DNA from: Acidimicrobiales bacterium
GTDB lineage: Bacteria; Actinomycetota; Acidimicrobiia; Acidimicrobiales; Aldehydirespiratoraceae
NCBI GenBank assembly: GCA_033344915.1
Contig: JAWPML010000001.1
Span: 310,001-374,000 of the forward strand
Direction: 5' to 3'
DNA: 64,000 nucleotides
Shown one piece after another: positions 41,347-49,187 of this stretch (position 1 is its first letter; every line of letters starts with the position of its first letter). The notes below the pieces were generated by a model, which saw only the letters and a list, made by a program, of their open reading frames with translations, searched no databases and was not told the DNA's origin. The translations under genes and the position numbers were made by a program.

Positions 41347-43674
41347 GTGACCCTCTCGGACCTCCGCGTGATCGACCTCTCCGACGGCATCGCCGGCGCC
41401 TACCTCGGACGCCTGTTCACCGACGCCGGCGCACAGGTCGTGCGGGTCGAGCCCGCCGACGGCGCCACCCTGCGCCGACGGTCCGCTACGCCGCTGCGCG
41501 ACGGCGCATCCGGACCGCTGTTCGCGTTCCTGGCCGCGGGGACCCGGTCGGTCGTCGGCGCGCTCGGCGACGACGCGACCGAAGCCCTCCTCGCGTCGGC
41601 TGCCGCCGTGGTCGTCGACGGCTCCACGGCGGCGGCGGACGTGCTCGCGATCGCCCAACGGCATCCGCACATCGTGGTGGCCTCCATCCGGGCGTACGGC
41701 CTCACCGGGCCGTGGGCGGATCGGAAAGCCAACGAGTTCCTCCTCCAGGCGGATGCCGGATCGGTGCTGTGCCGGGGCCACGTGAGCCAGGTGCCGTTCG
41801 CCGCCGGGGGCGACATCTTCGAATGGACGGCAGCCTCGTACGCGGCGCCGCCCACGCTGGCTGCCATCGATCGTGCCAATCGCTGCGGGGTCGGCGACGT
41901 GATCGACGTGTCGATCGCAGAGGCCTGTTCGATCTCGGCATCGACGTTCGCCGATCTCTCGGTGCAGATGAGCGGCCGTGAGGAGCTCCCACTGCGGAGC
42001 ATCGAGGCGCCGTCGATCGAGCCCGCCGCCGACGGATGGGTGGGGTTCAACACCAACACGAGGCAGCAGTTCCAGAGCTTCTGTCTGATGATGGATCGTC
42101 CCGACCTGATGGAGTCGGAGTGGGCGGACCTGCGGCAGCGGACGGCCCGGCTCGAGGAATGGAACGCCATCGTCCGAGCGTGGACGACGCAGCACACGGT
42201 GGACGAGATTGTCGAGTGGGCCAGCGACCTGCGTGTGCCCGTCGCCCGGGTCAACGACGGCGCGGGGGTGCTCGAGGAGCCCCATCTGGTGGCGCGCGAG
42301 TTCTTCGTGGATCATCCCGGCGGATTCCTCGCGCCGCGATCACCACGGCTCATGAGCGGCGAACGGCCCCCGTTGCCCGGCCCGGCACCGGCGATCGGCG
42401 AGGCCGATCCCGCCGATCTCGACCCGGTGGCGCCGTCGCGGTCGGCAACCGGATCCGCGGATCCCGAGCGTCGACCGCTGGAAGGCATCCGGGTTCTGGA
42501 CCTGACCAGCTGGTGGGCGGGACCCTCGTCCACGCAAGCCCTCGCCGCGCTCGGCGCCGACGTGATCCACATCGAGTCGACCTCGCGTCCCGACGGCATG
42601 CGCCTCACGGGCATCATGTTCGGCGCCGACGACTGGTGGGAGTGGGGCCACATGTTCGTCGCCGCCAACGCCGACAAACGCGACCTGACACTCGACCTCA
42701 CCTCGGCGCGAGGACGCGACCTCCTGCTCCGTCTGGTCGACACGGCCGATCTCGTCGTCGAGAACTTCAGCCCGCGTGTCATCGAGCAGTTCGACCTCGA
42801 CTGGGACGTGATCCACGAGCGCAACCCGGCGACCGTCATGGTGCGGATGCCGGCCTTCGGCCTCTCCGGGCCGTGGCGCGACCGGGTCGGGTTCGCCCAG
42901 ACGATGGAGCAGATGTCGGGCATGGCCTGGCTCACCGGCCATCCGGACGACCAGCCGCGGATCATGCGCGGTCCGTGCGATCCCATCGCGGGGATGCACG
43001 GGGCGTTCGCCGCGCTCCTCGGGCTACGCGAGCGCGACGCGACCGGTGAGGGCGTGCTGATCGAGTCCCCGATGGTCGAAGCCGCGATCAGCTGCTCGGC
43101 GGAGATGATCGTCGAGTGGACGGCAGCCGGGGCGAAGCTCGAGCGGCTCGGGAACCGCGGCAGGTTCGCTGCTCCGCAGGGTGTCTACCCGGCGAGCGGA
43201 GAGGAGGAGTGGGTCGCGGTGTCCGTGGAGCACGACGACGAATGGGCGGCCCTCGCCCCCTTGCTCGGCCTCGATCCCGCGAGTGCACCGTCGCCGGACC
43301 AGCGGCAGGCCCAGCACGACGAGATCGACGTCGCGCTCGCCGCGTGGATCGCGGCGCGATCCGCTTCGTCGGCGGTCGCGACACTGGAGGACGCCGGCAT
43401 TCCTGCCGTCGAGTGCCGCAACCACGGCGTGCTCCGGTTCCATCCGCAGTTCGCGGCGCGCGGCTTCTACGAGGAGGTCGCGCACCCGGCGGTAGGCACG
43501 CACCTGATGCCCGGCCAGCCGTATCGGATGCGGGGCGTCGACCGGTGGGTCCGGACCCCGAGCCCGACGCTCGGCCAGCACAACCGCGATATTGTCGCAT
43601 CGCTCGGCCTGAGCGACGACGAGATCGCCGCGCTCGAGTCGGCCGGCGAGGTGGGGACGACGCCCGTCTTCTAG
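41347..43674 (+). CDS. Tandem-duplicated CaiB/BaiF class III CoA-transferase
   Basis: A 775-residue protein made of two CaiB/BaiF units. The first begins LSDLRVIDLSDGIAGAYLGR (residues 4 to about 365), the second GIRVLDLTSWWAGPSSTQALAALGADVIHIES (from about 380). The second has the catalytic aspartate region RGPCDPIAGMHGAFAALLG; the first has GGDIFEWTAASYAAPP. Such fused dimers in actinobacteria transfer CoA between acids, often for bile acids, aromatics or 2-methylacyl acids. GTG 41347 is the only good start. Confidence 0.87.
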   Translation: MTLSDLRVIDLSDGIAGAYLGRLFTDAGAQVVRVEPADGATLRRRSATPLRDGASGPLFAFLAAGTRSVVGALGDDATEALLASAAAVVVDGSTAAADVLAIAQRHPHIVVASIRAYGLTGPWADRKANEFLLQADAGSVLCRGHVSQVPFAAGGDIFEWTAASYAAPPTLAAIDRANRCGVGDVIDVSIAEACSISASTFADLSVQMSGREELPLRSIEAPSIEPAADGWVGFNTNTRQQFQSFCLMMDRPDLMESEWADLRQRTARLEEWNAIVRAWTTQHTVDEIVEWASDLRVPVARVNDGAGVLEEPHLVAREFFVDHPGGFLAPRSPRLMSGERPPLPGPAPAIGEADPADLDPVAPSRSATGSADPERRPLEGIRVLDLTSWWAGPSSTQALAALGADVIHIESTSRPDGMRLTGIMFGADDWWEWGHMFVAANADKRDLTLDLTSARGRDLLLRLVDTADLVVENFSPRVIEQFDLDWDVIHERNPATVMVRMPAFGLSGPWRDRVGFAQTMEQMSGMAWLTGHPDDQPRIMRGPCDPIAGMHGAFAALLGLRERDATGEGVLIESPMVEAAISCSAEMIVEWTAAGAKLERLGNRGRFAAPQGVYPASGEEEWVAVSVEHDDEWAALAPLLGLDPASAPSPDQRQAQHDEIDVALAAWIAARSASSAVATLEDAGIPAVECRNHGVLRFHPQFAARGFYEEVAHPAVGTHLMPGQPYRMRGVDRWVRTPSPTLGQHNRDIVASLGLSDDEIAALESAGEVGTTPVF

Positions 43675-43682
43675 GCCCCACC

Positions 43683-43723
43683 TGTCGCGACACAGCACAA
43701 CGGTCGCCGATTTGCGACACTGC
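43683..43723. promoter_or_regulatory. Possible operator in front of the VIT-type transporter
   Basis: TGTCGCGACA at 43683-43692 is a perfect 10-bp palindrome. GCGACACAGC (43687-43696) recurs as GCGACACTGC (43714-43723) at a 27-bp spacing, five bases before ATG 43728. A metal-responsive repressor could bind here, but no regulator gene is adjacent. Confidence 0.35.
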
Positions 43724-43727
43724 ATCG

Positions 43728-44453
43728 ATGAGCGACGAGCCCGATCATGGCCACGGACACATGGTGCATCGGCACCGTGATGTGCAAGGCGGAGAGGCGC
43801 GAGCTGCCGTCTTCGGTGTGAGCGACGGCCTGGTTTCGAACGTCGCGCTCATCCTGGGCATCGCCGGAGCCAGTACCGATGGTTCGCTCGTGCGCCTCGC
43901 CGGCATCAGCGGACTGCTCGCCGGCGCCGTGTCGATGGCCGCCGGTGAATGGGTCTCGGTGCGCGCCCAGAACGAGCTCGTCGAGCGTGAGATCGAGATC
44001 GAGCGTCGGTCGCTCGAGGAGAACCCGGCCGCCGAGACGCGTGAGCTCGCCGCCATCTACCGGCAACGCGGCCTGAAGCCCGAGCGGGCCGAGGAGCTGG
44101 CCGAGGAGATCATGGCCGACCCGGAGATCGCGCTCGACGTGCACGCCCGCGAAGAGCTCGGGGTGGATCCCGAGGGCGCGGGACGCCCGTTCGCGGTCGC
44201 GGTGGCGTCGTTCTGCGCCTTTGCCGTCGGCGCGATCCTCCCGCTGGTGCCGTGGTTCGTCACCGACGGAACCGGGGCCGTCATCGCGTCCGTCGTTCTC
44301 GGCCTCGGCGGCGCGGCCATCGTCGGTGGCGCGATCGCCGTGTTCACCGAACGCTCGAAGATCCGGACCGCGGTACGTCAGGTGGTCGTCGCCGGAGGCG
44401 CGTGCGCCGCCACGTATCTGATCGGCTCGCTGCTCGGCGTCTCCGTCGCCTGA
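43728..44453 (+). CDS. VIT1/CCC1-family iron/manganese transporter
   Basis: A 241-residue membrane protein with a His-rich N-terminus (DHGHGHMVHRHRDVQGG). AAVFGVSDGLVSNVALILGI is the first helix, GLLAGAVSMAAGEWVSVRAQ the second, and AEEIMADPEIALDVHAREEL a cytoplasmic helical loop; three more helices follow. The family moves Fe(II) or Mn(II) out of the cytosol. A possible operator lies just upstream, and a palindrome follows its stop. Confidence 0.88.
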   Translation: MSDEPDHGHGHMVHRHRDVQGGEARAAVFGVSDGLVSNVALILGIAGASTDGSLVRLAGISGLLAGAVSMAAGEWVSVRAQNELVEREIEIERRSLEENPAAETRELAAIYRQRGLKPERAEELAEEIMADPEIALDVHAREELGVDPEGAGRPFAVAVASFCAFAVGAILPLVPWFVTDGTGAVIASVVLGLGGAAIVGGAIAVFTERSKIRTAVRQVVVAGGACAATYLIGSLLGVSVA

Positions 44454-44477
44454 CCGACCGCCCACCCCAAAAACCAG

Positions 44478-44528
44478 CGTTCTGGGTGAACATAGGCCTG
44501 AAATCCAGCCCTCCGTTCACCCAGAACG
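44478..44528. repeat. Diverged copy of the 51-bp palindrome
   Basis: The outer 14-bp arms (CGTTCTGGGTGAAC at 44478 and its complement ending at 44528) are intact. The right half is identical over 26 bases to the palindrome at 29731, while the left half has four mismatches. Flanks are alike too (CCCC-AAA-CC before the element in both). It follows the VIT-type gene. Confidence 0.8.
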
Positions 44529-44555
44529 GAACGCGGGCCCGGGGAGGTTTCCCTT

Positions 44556-44583
44556 TCAAGTGCGGGCTTCTTTGGGCCGAAGG
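44556..44583 (+). promoter_or_regulatory. Flagellar-sigma-like promoter (TCAAG-N15-GCCGAAGG)
   Basis: TCAAG at 44556-44560 and GCCGAAGG at 44576-44583 are separated by 15 bases. This is the layout of sigma-28/FliA-type promoters (TAAA/TCAAG, N15, GCCGATAA). It would drive the DUF1800/DUF1501 operon with a leader of about 40 bases and a GAGAGG ribosome-binding site. Confidence 0.4.
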
Positions 44584-44633
44584 AACCAACACGGCACATG
44601 CCGAAGGGTTCATGCGGGTCGAGAGAGGTGGTC

Positions 44634-46034
44634 ATGCCAGCGTCGGACACGTTGTCTCGACAGGACGCGGCGCACTTGTTGCGGCGTACCGGGTACGGGG
44701 GATCGAACAGTGAGCTGACCGCGTTCACCGGCATGACCCGCCAGGCCGCGGTCGAAGCCGTGATGGGCTTCACGGCGGCCGACACAACCCCGGAGGGGCC
44801 GGATGTCGGCGTGCTGGGCTTCGTCACCAACGAGTCCCAGTGGGAAGCACAGAGCGACGGCATCGAGTGGTGGATCCAGCGCATGGCCGACCTCGCGAAC
44901 CCGACGTCGGTTCCCGGGACGGTGCCGGCGGTCAGCGCATCGATCCCGATCTGGGAGAAGCTGACGGTCTTCTGGCACGAGCACTTCTCGTGTGCGCAGG
45001 ACAAGGTCGCCGACTTCCCCGAGCTCTGGGACCAGATCCGCATGTTCCGCCGCATGGCGATGGGCGACTTCGAGGACCTGGTCCGATCGACGTCGCTGCA
45101 CCCGGCCATGCTCGTTTTCCTCGACAATCAGTCGAACGTCGCGAGTGGCATCCAGGAGAACTTCGCCCGCGAACTGATGGAGCTCTACACCTGCGGCGTC
45201 GGCCACTACACCGAAGAGGACGTGGTCGCGATGGCCCGCGCGTGGACGGGTCACAACACCGTCGGCTGGACGGGAAGCCGCTGGGATGCGACCTACGTCT
45301 ATCGGCCCGAACACCACGACGGCGGACAGAAGACGCTGTTCGGCATCAGTGCCAACTGGAACGGCGTCCAGGTCGAGGGCGGTGAGCGAGACACCATCAC
45401 CGAACTCGTCCGTGGGGTTCGCCAGCAGGAGACGTCCCGGTTCGTCGCGGGCAAGCTCTTCCGCTACTTCGCCCACCTGGACCCGGCCCAGTCGACGATC
45501 AACGAGCTCGGTGATGCGTTCGTCGCCGCCGACATGGAGATCGCGTCGCTGGTGCGAGCCATCCTTCTCCACGACGACTTCTGGGGGGCCGAGGCTCGCT
45601 ACGGCCTGATCAAGTCACCGGTCGAGTTCGTCGCCACGATGATCCGACGCTCCGGGCTCCCGGCGAGCGACATGGGACTCCACTGGAGCATGGCGCCCAT
45701 GGGCATGACGCTCTTCGACCCACCGAGCGTGAAGGGATGGGGGCAGGGCGAGTACTGGCTCGGCACCGTCTCGGCCTGGGCCCGTGGCGGGTTCGCCCGT
45801 GGTCAACGATGGCGAGCCGACCAAGCCGGCCTGTTGGCTGATCTCGAAACGAACCCGGACGACGAGGCTGCAGCCGACGCGATCTTCGACCTGTTCGGGC
45901 TCGAGGAGGTCTCGTCCACCACCCGCGACGCCGTGGAGCGATGGCATCGCCGTACCTACCAGAACAACCGCTGGGCTGCGGCCCCGCAGGGCTTCCTCGT
46001 CGGCGCCCTCTGTCCCGAGTTCCAGGTCTACTGA
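44634..46034 (+). CDS. DUF1800 family protein
   Basis: A 466-residue DUF1800 protein: LSRQDAAHLLRRTGYGGSNSE at the N-terminus, LTVFWHEHFSCAQDKV, QENFARELMELYTCGVGHYTEEDV and LFDPPSVKGWGQGEYW are family signatures. Function is unknown; DUF1800 genes are almost always paired with DUF1501 genes, as here. ATG 44634 was chosen over 44598 because GAGAGG precedes it. The stop overlaps the next ATG (ATGA). Confidence 0.88.
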   Translation: MPASDTLSRQDAAHLLRRTGYGGSNSELTAFTGMTRQAAVEAVMGFTAADTTPEGPDVGVLGFVTNESQWEAQSDGIEWWIQRMADLANPTSVPGTVPAVSASIPIWEKLTVFWHEHFSCAQDKVADFPELWDQIRMFRRMAMGDFEDLVRSTSLHPAMLVFLDNQSNVASGIQENFARELMELYTCGVGHYTEEDVVAMARAWTGHNTVGWTGSRWDATYVYRPEHHDGGQKTLFGISANWNGVQVEGGERDTITELVRGVRQQETSRFVAGKLFRYFAHLDPAQSTINELGDAFVAADMEIASLVRAILLHDDFWGAEARYGLIKSPVEFVATMIRRSGLPASDMGLHWSMAPMGMTLFDPPSVKGWGQGEYWLGTVSAWARGGFARGQRWRADQAGLLADLETNPDDEAAADAIFDLFGLEEVSSTTRDAVERWHRRTYQNNRWAAAPQGFLVGALCPEFQVY

Positions 46035-47863
46035 TGCGATCACTGATTCGTCCCCGCCGCCAACTGCTCCGTCCGAGTGAGGCGGACATCGCCCTTGCCC
46101 GCCTCTCGTCCGACCCGGGCCAGTCGGGGTTCGCGCGACGTCGCTTCCTGCAAGGCGCGCTCGCCGGTGGTGGCGCGCTCACCGTGATGCCGAGCGTCTT
46201 CGACTCGATCGCCGCGGCAGCGACACCGTTGGGGCCGAGCGATCGCGTCCTCGTGACCGTGTTCCTCAACGGCGGCAACGATCATCTCAACACGTTGGTG
46301 CCAGCCGAGGACGGCGCGTACCAGGCGGCCCGGGGGAGCCTCGCCGTCTCTGTGGGAAGCGGTGACTCGGTGGGCAACGGCCTCTACCTCCACCCGAACC
46401 TCGCCCGGTTGAAGACGCGGTTCGATGCGGGTCAGGTGGCACTGATCGAAGGTGTCGGTGAAGAAGGGGACGAACACAGCCACTTCGAGTCCACGGCGCA
46501 GTACTTCGCCGGCAGCCTGGACCTCGGACCCGATCCGACCGGCTGGCTCGGCCGCTATGCACAGGGGGCCGATCTCGGCGAGCTCGGCGTGGTCCACATC
46601 GGTTGGGGTGGCATCCCGATGCTGCTGAAGGCGGGGCAGACCGGCGCAATCGGACTGCCGCCGAACGGATCGTTGTTCGGCGCCGACCGCTCGGAGAGCT
46701 GGGAGCGCTACGCGATCGAGGCAGTCGCCGACTTCGGTGACGGCGGCATCAGCGGCGCATGGGGCGACAGTGTTGCCCAGTCCTTCCGAGACGCCGTCGA
46801 CACGGCCGAGGAGATCTCCCCGGCCTACGTCGAAGGGCTCGAGGAGGACGGACTCGCTCGCGAGCTCGGTCTCGCCGCCGAGGTGGTCAACCTCAACCTC
46901 GGCACCCGGATCGTCAGTGTCAGCCTTGGCGGATTCGATCACCACGATGGCCAGCGGCCGTCCCACGACGACCTACTCGCGGAGCTCGACGCGGGCATCG
47001 ATGCGTTCTTCACCCGCCTGTCTCCCGCCTTCGCGGGCCGCACCGGCATGCTGGTGTTCTCCGAGTTCGGCCGCCGCGTCGAGGCGAACTACTCGGCCGG
47101 CACCGACCATGGGACGGCCGGCATGATGATGTTCGTGAGCCCGCAGGCCGAGGGTGGACACCACGGCCAGCAGCCGTCGTTGACGAACCTCGACTGGCGC
47201 GGGGACCTCCACCACCATGTCGACTTCCGGCAGGTCTATGCAACACTGCTCGAACAGTGGCTGGACGCCGACGCCGCGGAGGTTCTCGGCGCGAACTTCT
47301 CGCAGCTCAACTTCATCGGGGATGGGTCGGGAAGCCAGTTCTGGGATGTGCCCAGCGGCCAGTACTACAGCGCTGCCGTCGGCTGGCTGGCCGCGTCAGA
47401 GATCACCACGGGCACGGGCCCCGGTCAGTTCTCCCCGAGCGACCACGTCACCCGGGGGCAGATGGCGACCTTCCTGCACCGTTACCGCGGCGAGCCGGGT
47501 GGGTCCCCGGCGGCCGGATTCTCGGATGTTCCGAACGGCCGCTTCTACACGAAGGCGGTCGACTGGTTGAAGGCCGAGGGGATCACGACCGGCGTGGGCG
47601 GGAATCGGTTCGCCCCCGACGACCAGGTGACCCGTGGGCAGATGGCCACGTTCCTCTGGCGACTCGAAGACGAACCGGGTGGCTCGCCCGCGGCCGGCTT
47701 CAATGACGTGAAGGCGGGGGCCTTCTACGAGAAGGCCGTCGACTGGCTGCTCCACCGCGGCATCACCACGGGCGTCGGTGGTAATCGATTCGCGCCGGAT
47801 GACCCCGTCACGCGAGCGCAGATGGCCACGTTCCTCTGGCGGCTCGCCGGTAGCCCCGTCTAG
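46034..47863 (+). CDS. DUF1501 protein with Tat signal and three S-layer-homology-like repeats
   Basis: The 609-residue protein has a twin-arginine signal (ARRRFLQGALAGGGALTV, residues 34-51) and a DUF1501 domain from about 65 to 430 (VFLNGGNDHLNTLVP, ESTAQYFAGS, FSEFGRRVEANYSAGTDHG). Three repeats follow (about 435-490, 493-550, 553-608), each of the form FxDVxxGxFYxKAVDWLxAxGITTGxGxNxFxPDDxVTRGQMATFL. These are SLH-like cell-wall modules. DUF1501 is sulfatase/phosphatase-like in fold. The protein is probably exported folded and held at the wall. It is coupled to DUF1800. Confidence 0.87.
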   Translation: MRSLIRPRRQLLRPSEADIALARLSSDPGQSGFARRRFLQGALAGGGALTVMPSVFDSIAAAATPLGPSDRVLVTVFLNGGNDHLNTLVPAEDGAYQAARGSLAVSVGSGDSVGNGLYLHPNLARLKTRFDAGQVALIEGVGEEGDEHSHFESTAQYFAGSLDLGPDPTGWLGRYAQGADLGELGVVHIGWGGIPMLLKAGQTGAIGLPPNGSLFGADRSESWERYAIEAVADFGDGGISGAWGDSVAQSFRDAVDTAEEISPAYVEGLEEDGLARELGLAAEVVNLNLGTRIVSVSLGGFDHHDGQRPSHDDLLAELDAGIDAFFTRLSPAFAGRTGMLVFSEFGRRVEANYSAGTDHGTAGMMMFVSPQAEGGHHGQQPSLTNLDWRGDLHHHVDFRQVYATLLEQWLDADAAEVLGANFSQLNFIGDGSGSQFWDVPSGQYYSAAVGWLAASEITTGTGPGQFSPSDHVTRGQMATFLHRYRGEPGGSPAAGFSDVPNGRFYTKAVDWLKAEGITTGVGGNRFAPDDQVTRGQMATFLWRLEDEPGGSPAAGFNDVKAGAFYEKAVDWLLHRGITTGVGGNRFAPDDPVTRAQMATFLWRLAGSPV

Positions 47864-48657
47864 TCCGGCTCCACCAGATCCGGATGCGCCTCAGGATCAA
47901 TCTCGAGGAATGAGTTGAGCAGGGCCCAGTAGCCAGCGGCGAAAACGGACCACTCCTGCTGCTCGCCACCGAGAGCAGTTGCCAGTTGTACCGTCGGCAG
48001 TTCCGCTGGATCGAATCGGGTGCGCAGCGTGCTTCCTTCGGACAGTGCGATGCCCAGATTGGCAATAAGAGTGAAACCTTCAGCGGCTTCGTCGAATAGA
48101 TCCGTTCTCGGACGAAGGCCGAGTAGGTCGGCAAGCCCTCGCAGAAGCTCACTCCCGGAGGCTTCAAAGTCGGCGTAGCTCGACGAGGTGGCGATTTGCA
48201 GCTGCTCTGCGCGCTCTGGGGTCAGGCCGGCGTCCGCAGCGAGACTCATCGTCATACCGACCCATGAGAAGAATCTCGGGTCGCCCTGTGCGACAGCAAG
48301 GTTTACGTCTGCCGCAACCCGCGTCATCTCGCGCATTCGGTCGAGTGGGTGGAGCTCAGCGGTCGATTCGAATACTTCGATCGCGGAACTGTAGGTCTGC
48401 TGTATTCCGGAATCGGTACCGCTAAGGAGTTCGAGTACTTCGAACTGGAAGTCTTCCTGGCTCGTCCAGATTCGTTCGTGGACAGAAGCGCGGGTGACGC
48501 GCACGCCGGTCGTCGCTTCGAGATGGTCGAACACCTTCTGATACGTGACGGTCGTCGGCTCGGCGCCGAGGCCCTCGATTCTCACCAGATCAACAGCCGC
48601 GTCCAGGACGAGTTGCTTGGTCTCTTCGCGTGTGCGGCGGGATGGGCGTTTGGCCAT
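47860..48657 (-). CDS. TetR-family regulator
   Basis: A 265-residue protein with a TetR-like N-terminus (RRTREETKQLVLDAAVDLVR, then TYQKVFDHLEATTGVRVTRASVHERIW, a longer turn than usual). The remainder is helical. The gene has visibly lower GC than its neighbours. It converges on the DUF1501 gene with a 4-base overlap and is divergent from the Imm53-like gene across a gap of about 100 bases with repeated TTGCTAC motifs, which it may bind. Confidence 0.75.
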   Translation of the reverse strand: MAKRPSRRTREETKQLVLDAAVDLVRIEGLGAEPTTVTYQKVFDHLEATTGVRVTRASVHERIWTSQEDFQFEVLELLSGTDSGIQQTYSSAIEVFESTAELHPLDRMREMTRVAADVNLAVAQGDPRFFSWVGMTMSLAADAGLTPERAEQLQIATSSSYADFEASGSELLRGLADLLGLRPRTDLFDEAAEGFTLIANLGIALSEGSTLRTRFDPAELPTVQLATALGGEQQEWSVFAAGYWALLNSFLEIDPEAHPDLVEPD

Positions 48658-48690
48658 CAGTGAGGATCTCCGGATCGGCGCTCTTGTTTC

Positions 48691-48740
48691 ACACTATCGG
48701 CCTTGCTACGGTGCAACTCAAGGTTGCTACCCATAGTAGC
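48691..48740. promoter_or_regulatory. Divergent promoter region with candidate operators
   Basis: Minus strand: TAGTGT (48696-48691) is a -10 box for the TetR gene. Plus strand: TACGGT at 48707-48712 is centred in TTGC-TACGGT-GCAA. A second TTGCTAC at 48724 extends into the inverted repeat GCTAC-CCATA-GTAGC (48726-48740). These two sites could be TetR operators. Confidence 0.4.
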
Positions 48741-48762
48741 GACGCTGAGTTGCGGAGGAATC

Positions 48763-49125
48763 GTGGACAACACCGGCGCACAAGCACACCTGGCAGCTCC
48801 TGGTGACGTACTCGCGTTTCTCTGCGACTGGTATCGCGCCCAGTGCGTCCCTGAGCTCCATGACGGTGATGGGATCACGATCGAGGCTGTCGATGGACCC
48901 GGCTGGTGGTTGACGGTCGATCTCCGGGGCACGGCCCTCGAGGGCGAACGAGCCGAGCCCTTCGTCGAAGACCTCGGCGAGGGCGAGTGGGTCCAGGGTT
49001 GGAGCGACGGTACGGAGTTCGTGGCCGCCGCGTCTGCGTCGAGCTTGCCGCTGGCCCTGCGGGCGTTTCGCGACTTCGTCCGCGACAGTGAGGCCCCGCA
49101 GTGGGAGCGGCTCCTGGCCGGCTGA
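48763..49125 (+). CDS. Imm53-like immunity protein (orphan)
   Basis: A 120-residue protein resembling the Imm53 family of polymorphic-toxin immunity proteins. The shared pattern is LCDWYRAQC, then GITIEAVDGPGWWLTVDLRGTALEG, then a WVQGWSDGTEFVAA-like strand and a terminal helix LPLALRAFRDFV. GTG 48763 is preceded by GGAGG (spacing about five). No toxin gene is recognised nearby. It may be an orphan immunity gene or have been recruited for another role. The assignment rests on pattern memory. Confidence 0.6.
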   Translation: MDNTGAQAHLAAPGDVLAFLCDWYRAQCVPELHDGDGITIEAVDGPGWWLTVDLRGTALEGERAEPFVEDLGEGEWVQGWSDGTEFVAAASASSLPLALRAFRDFVRDSEAPQWERLLAG

Positions 49126-49175
49126 GGGAACCCCGGCCGCCCCCGCCGCTCCGACTAACTTCATGCTCGGGCGAC

Positions 49176-49180
49176 GGAGG
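49176..49180 (+). promoter_or_regulatory. Ribosome-binding site deciding the CoA-transferase start
   Basis: GGAGG is one base from ATG 49182 but seven from ATG 49188, so 49188 is the functional start. Confidence 0.55.
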
Positions 49181-49187
49181 TATGGAC

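Noticed and set aside
44598-44633. An earlier ATG start for the DUF1800 gene
   Set aside because: It adds MPKGSCGSREVV, which is not part of the family and lies upstream of the better ribosome-binding site.
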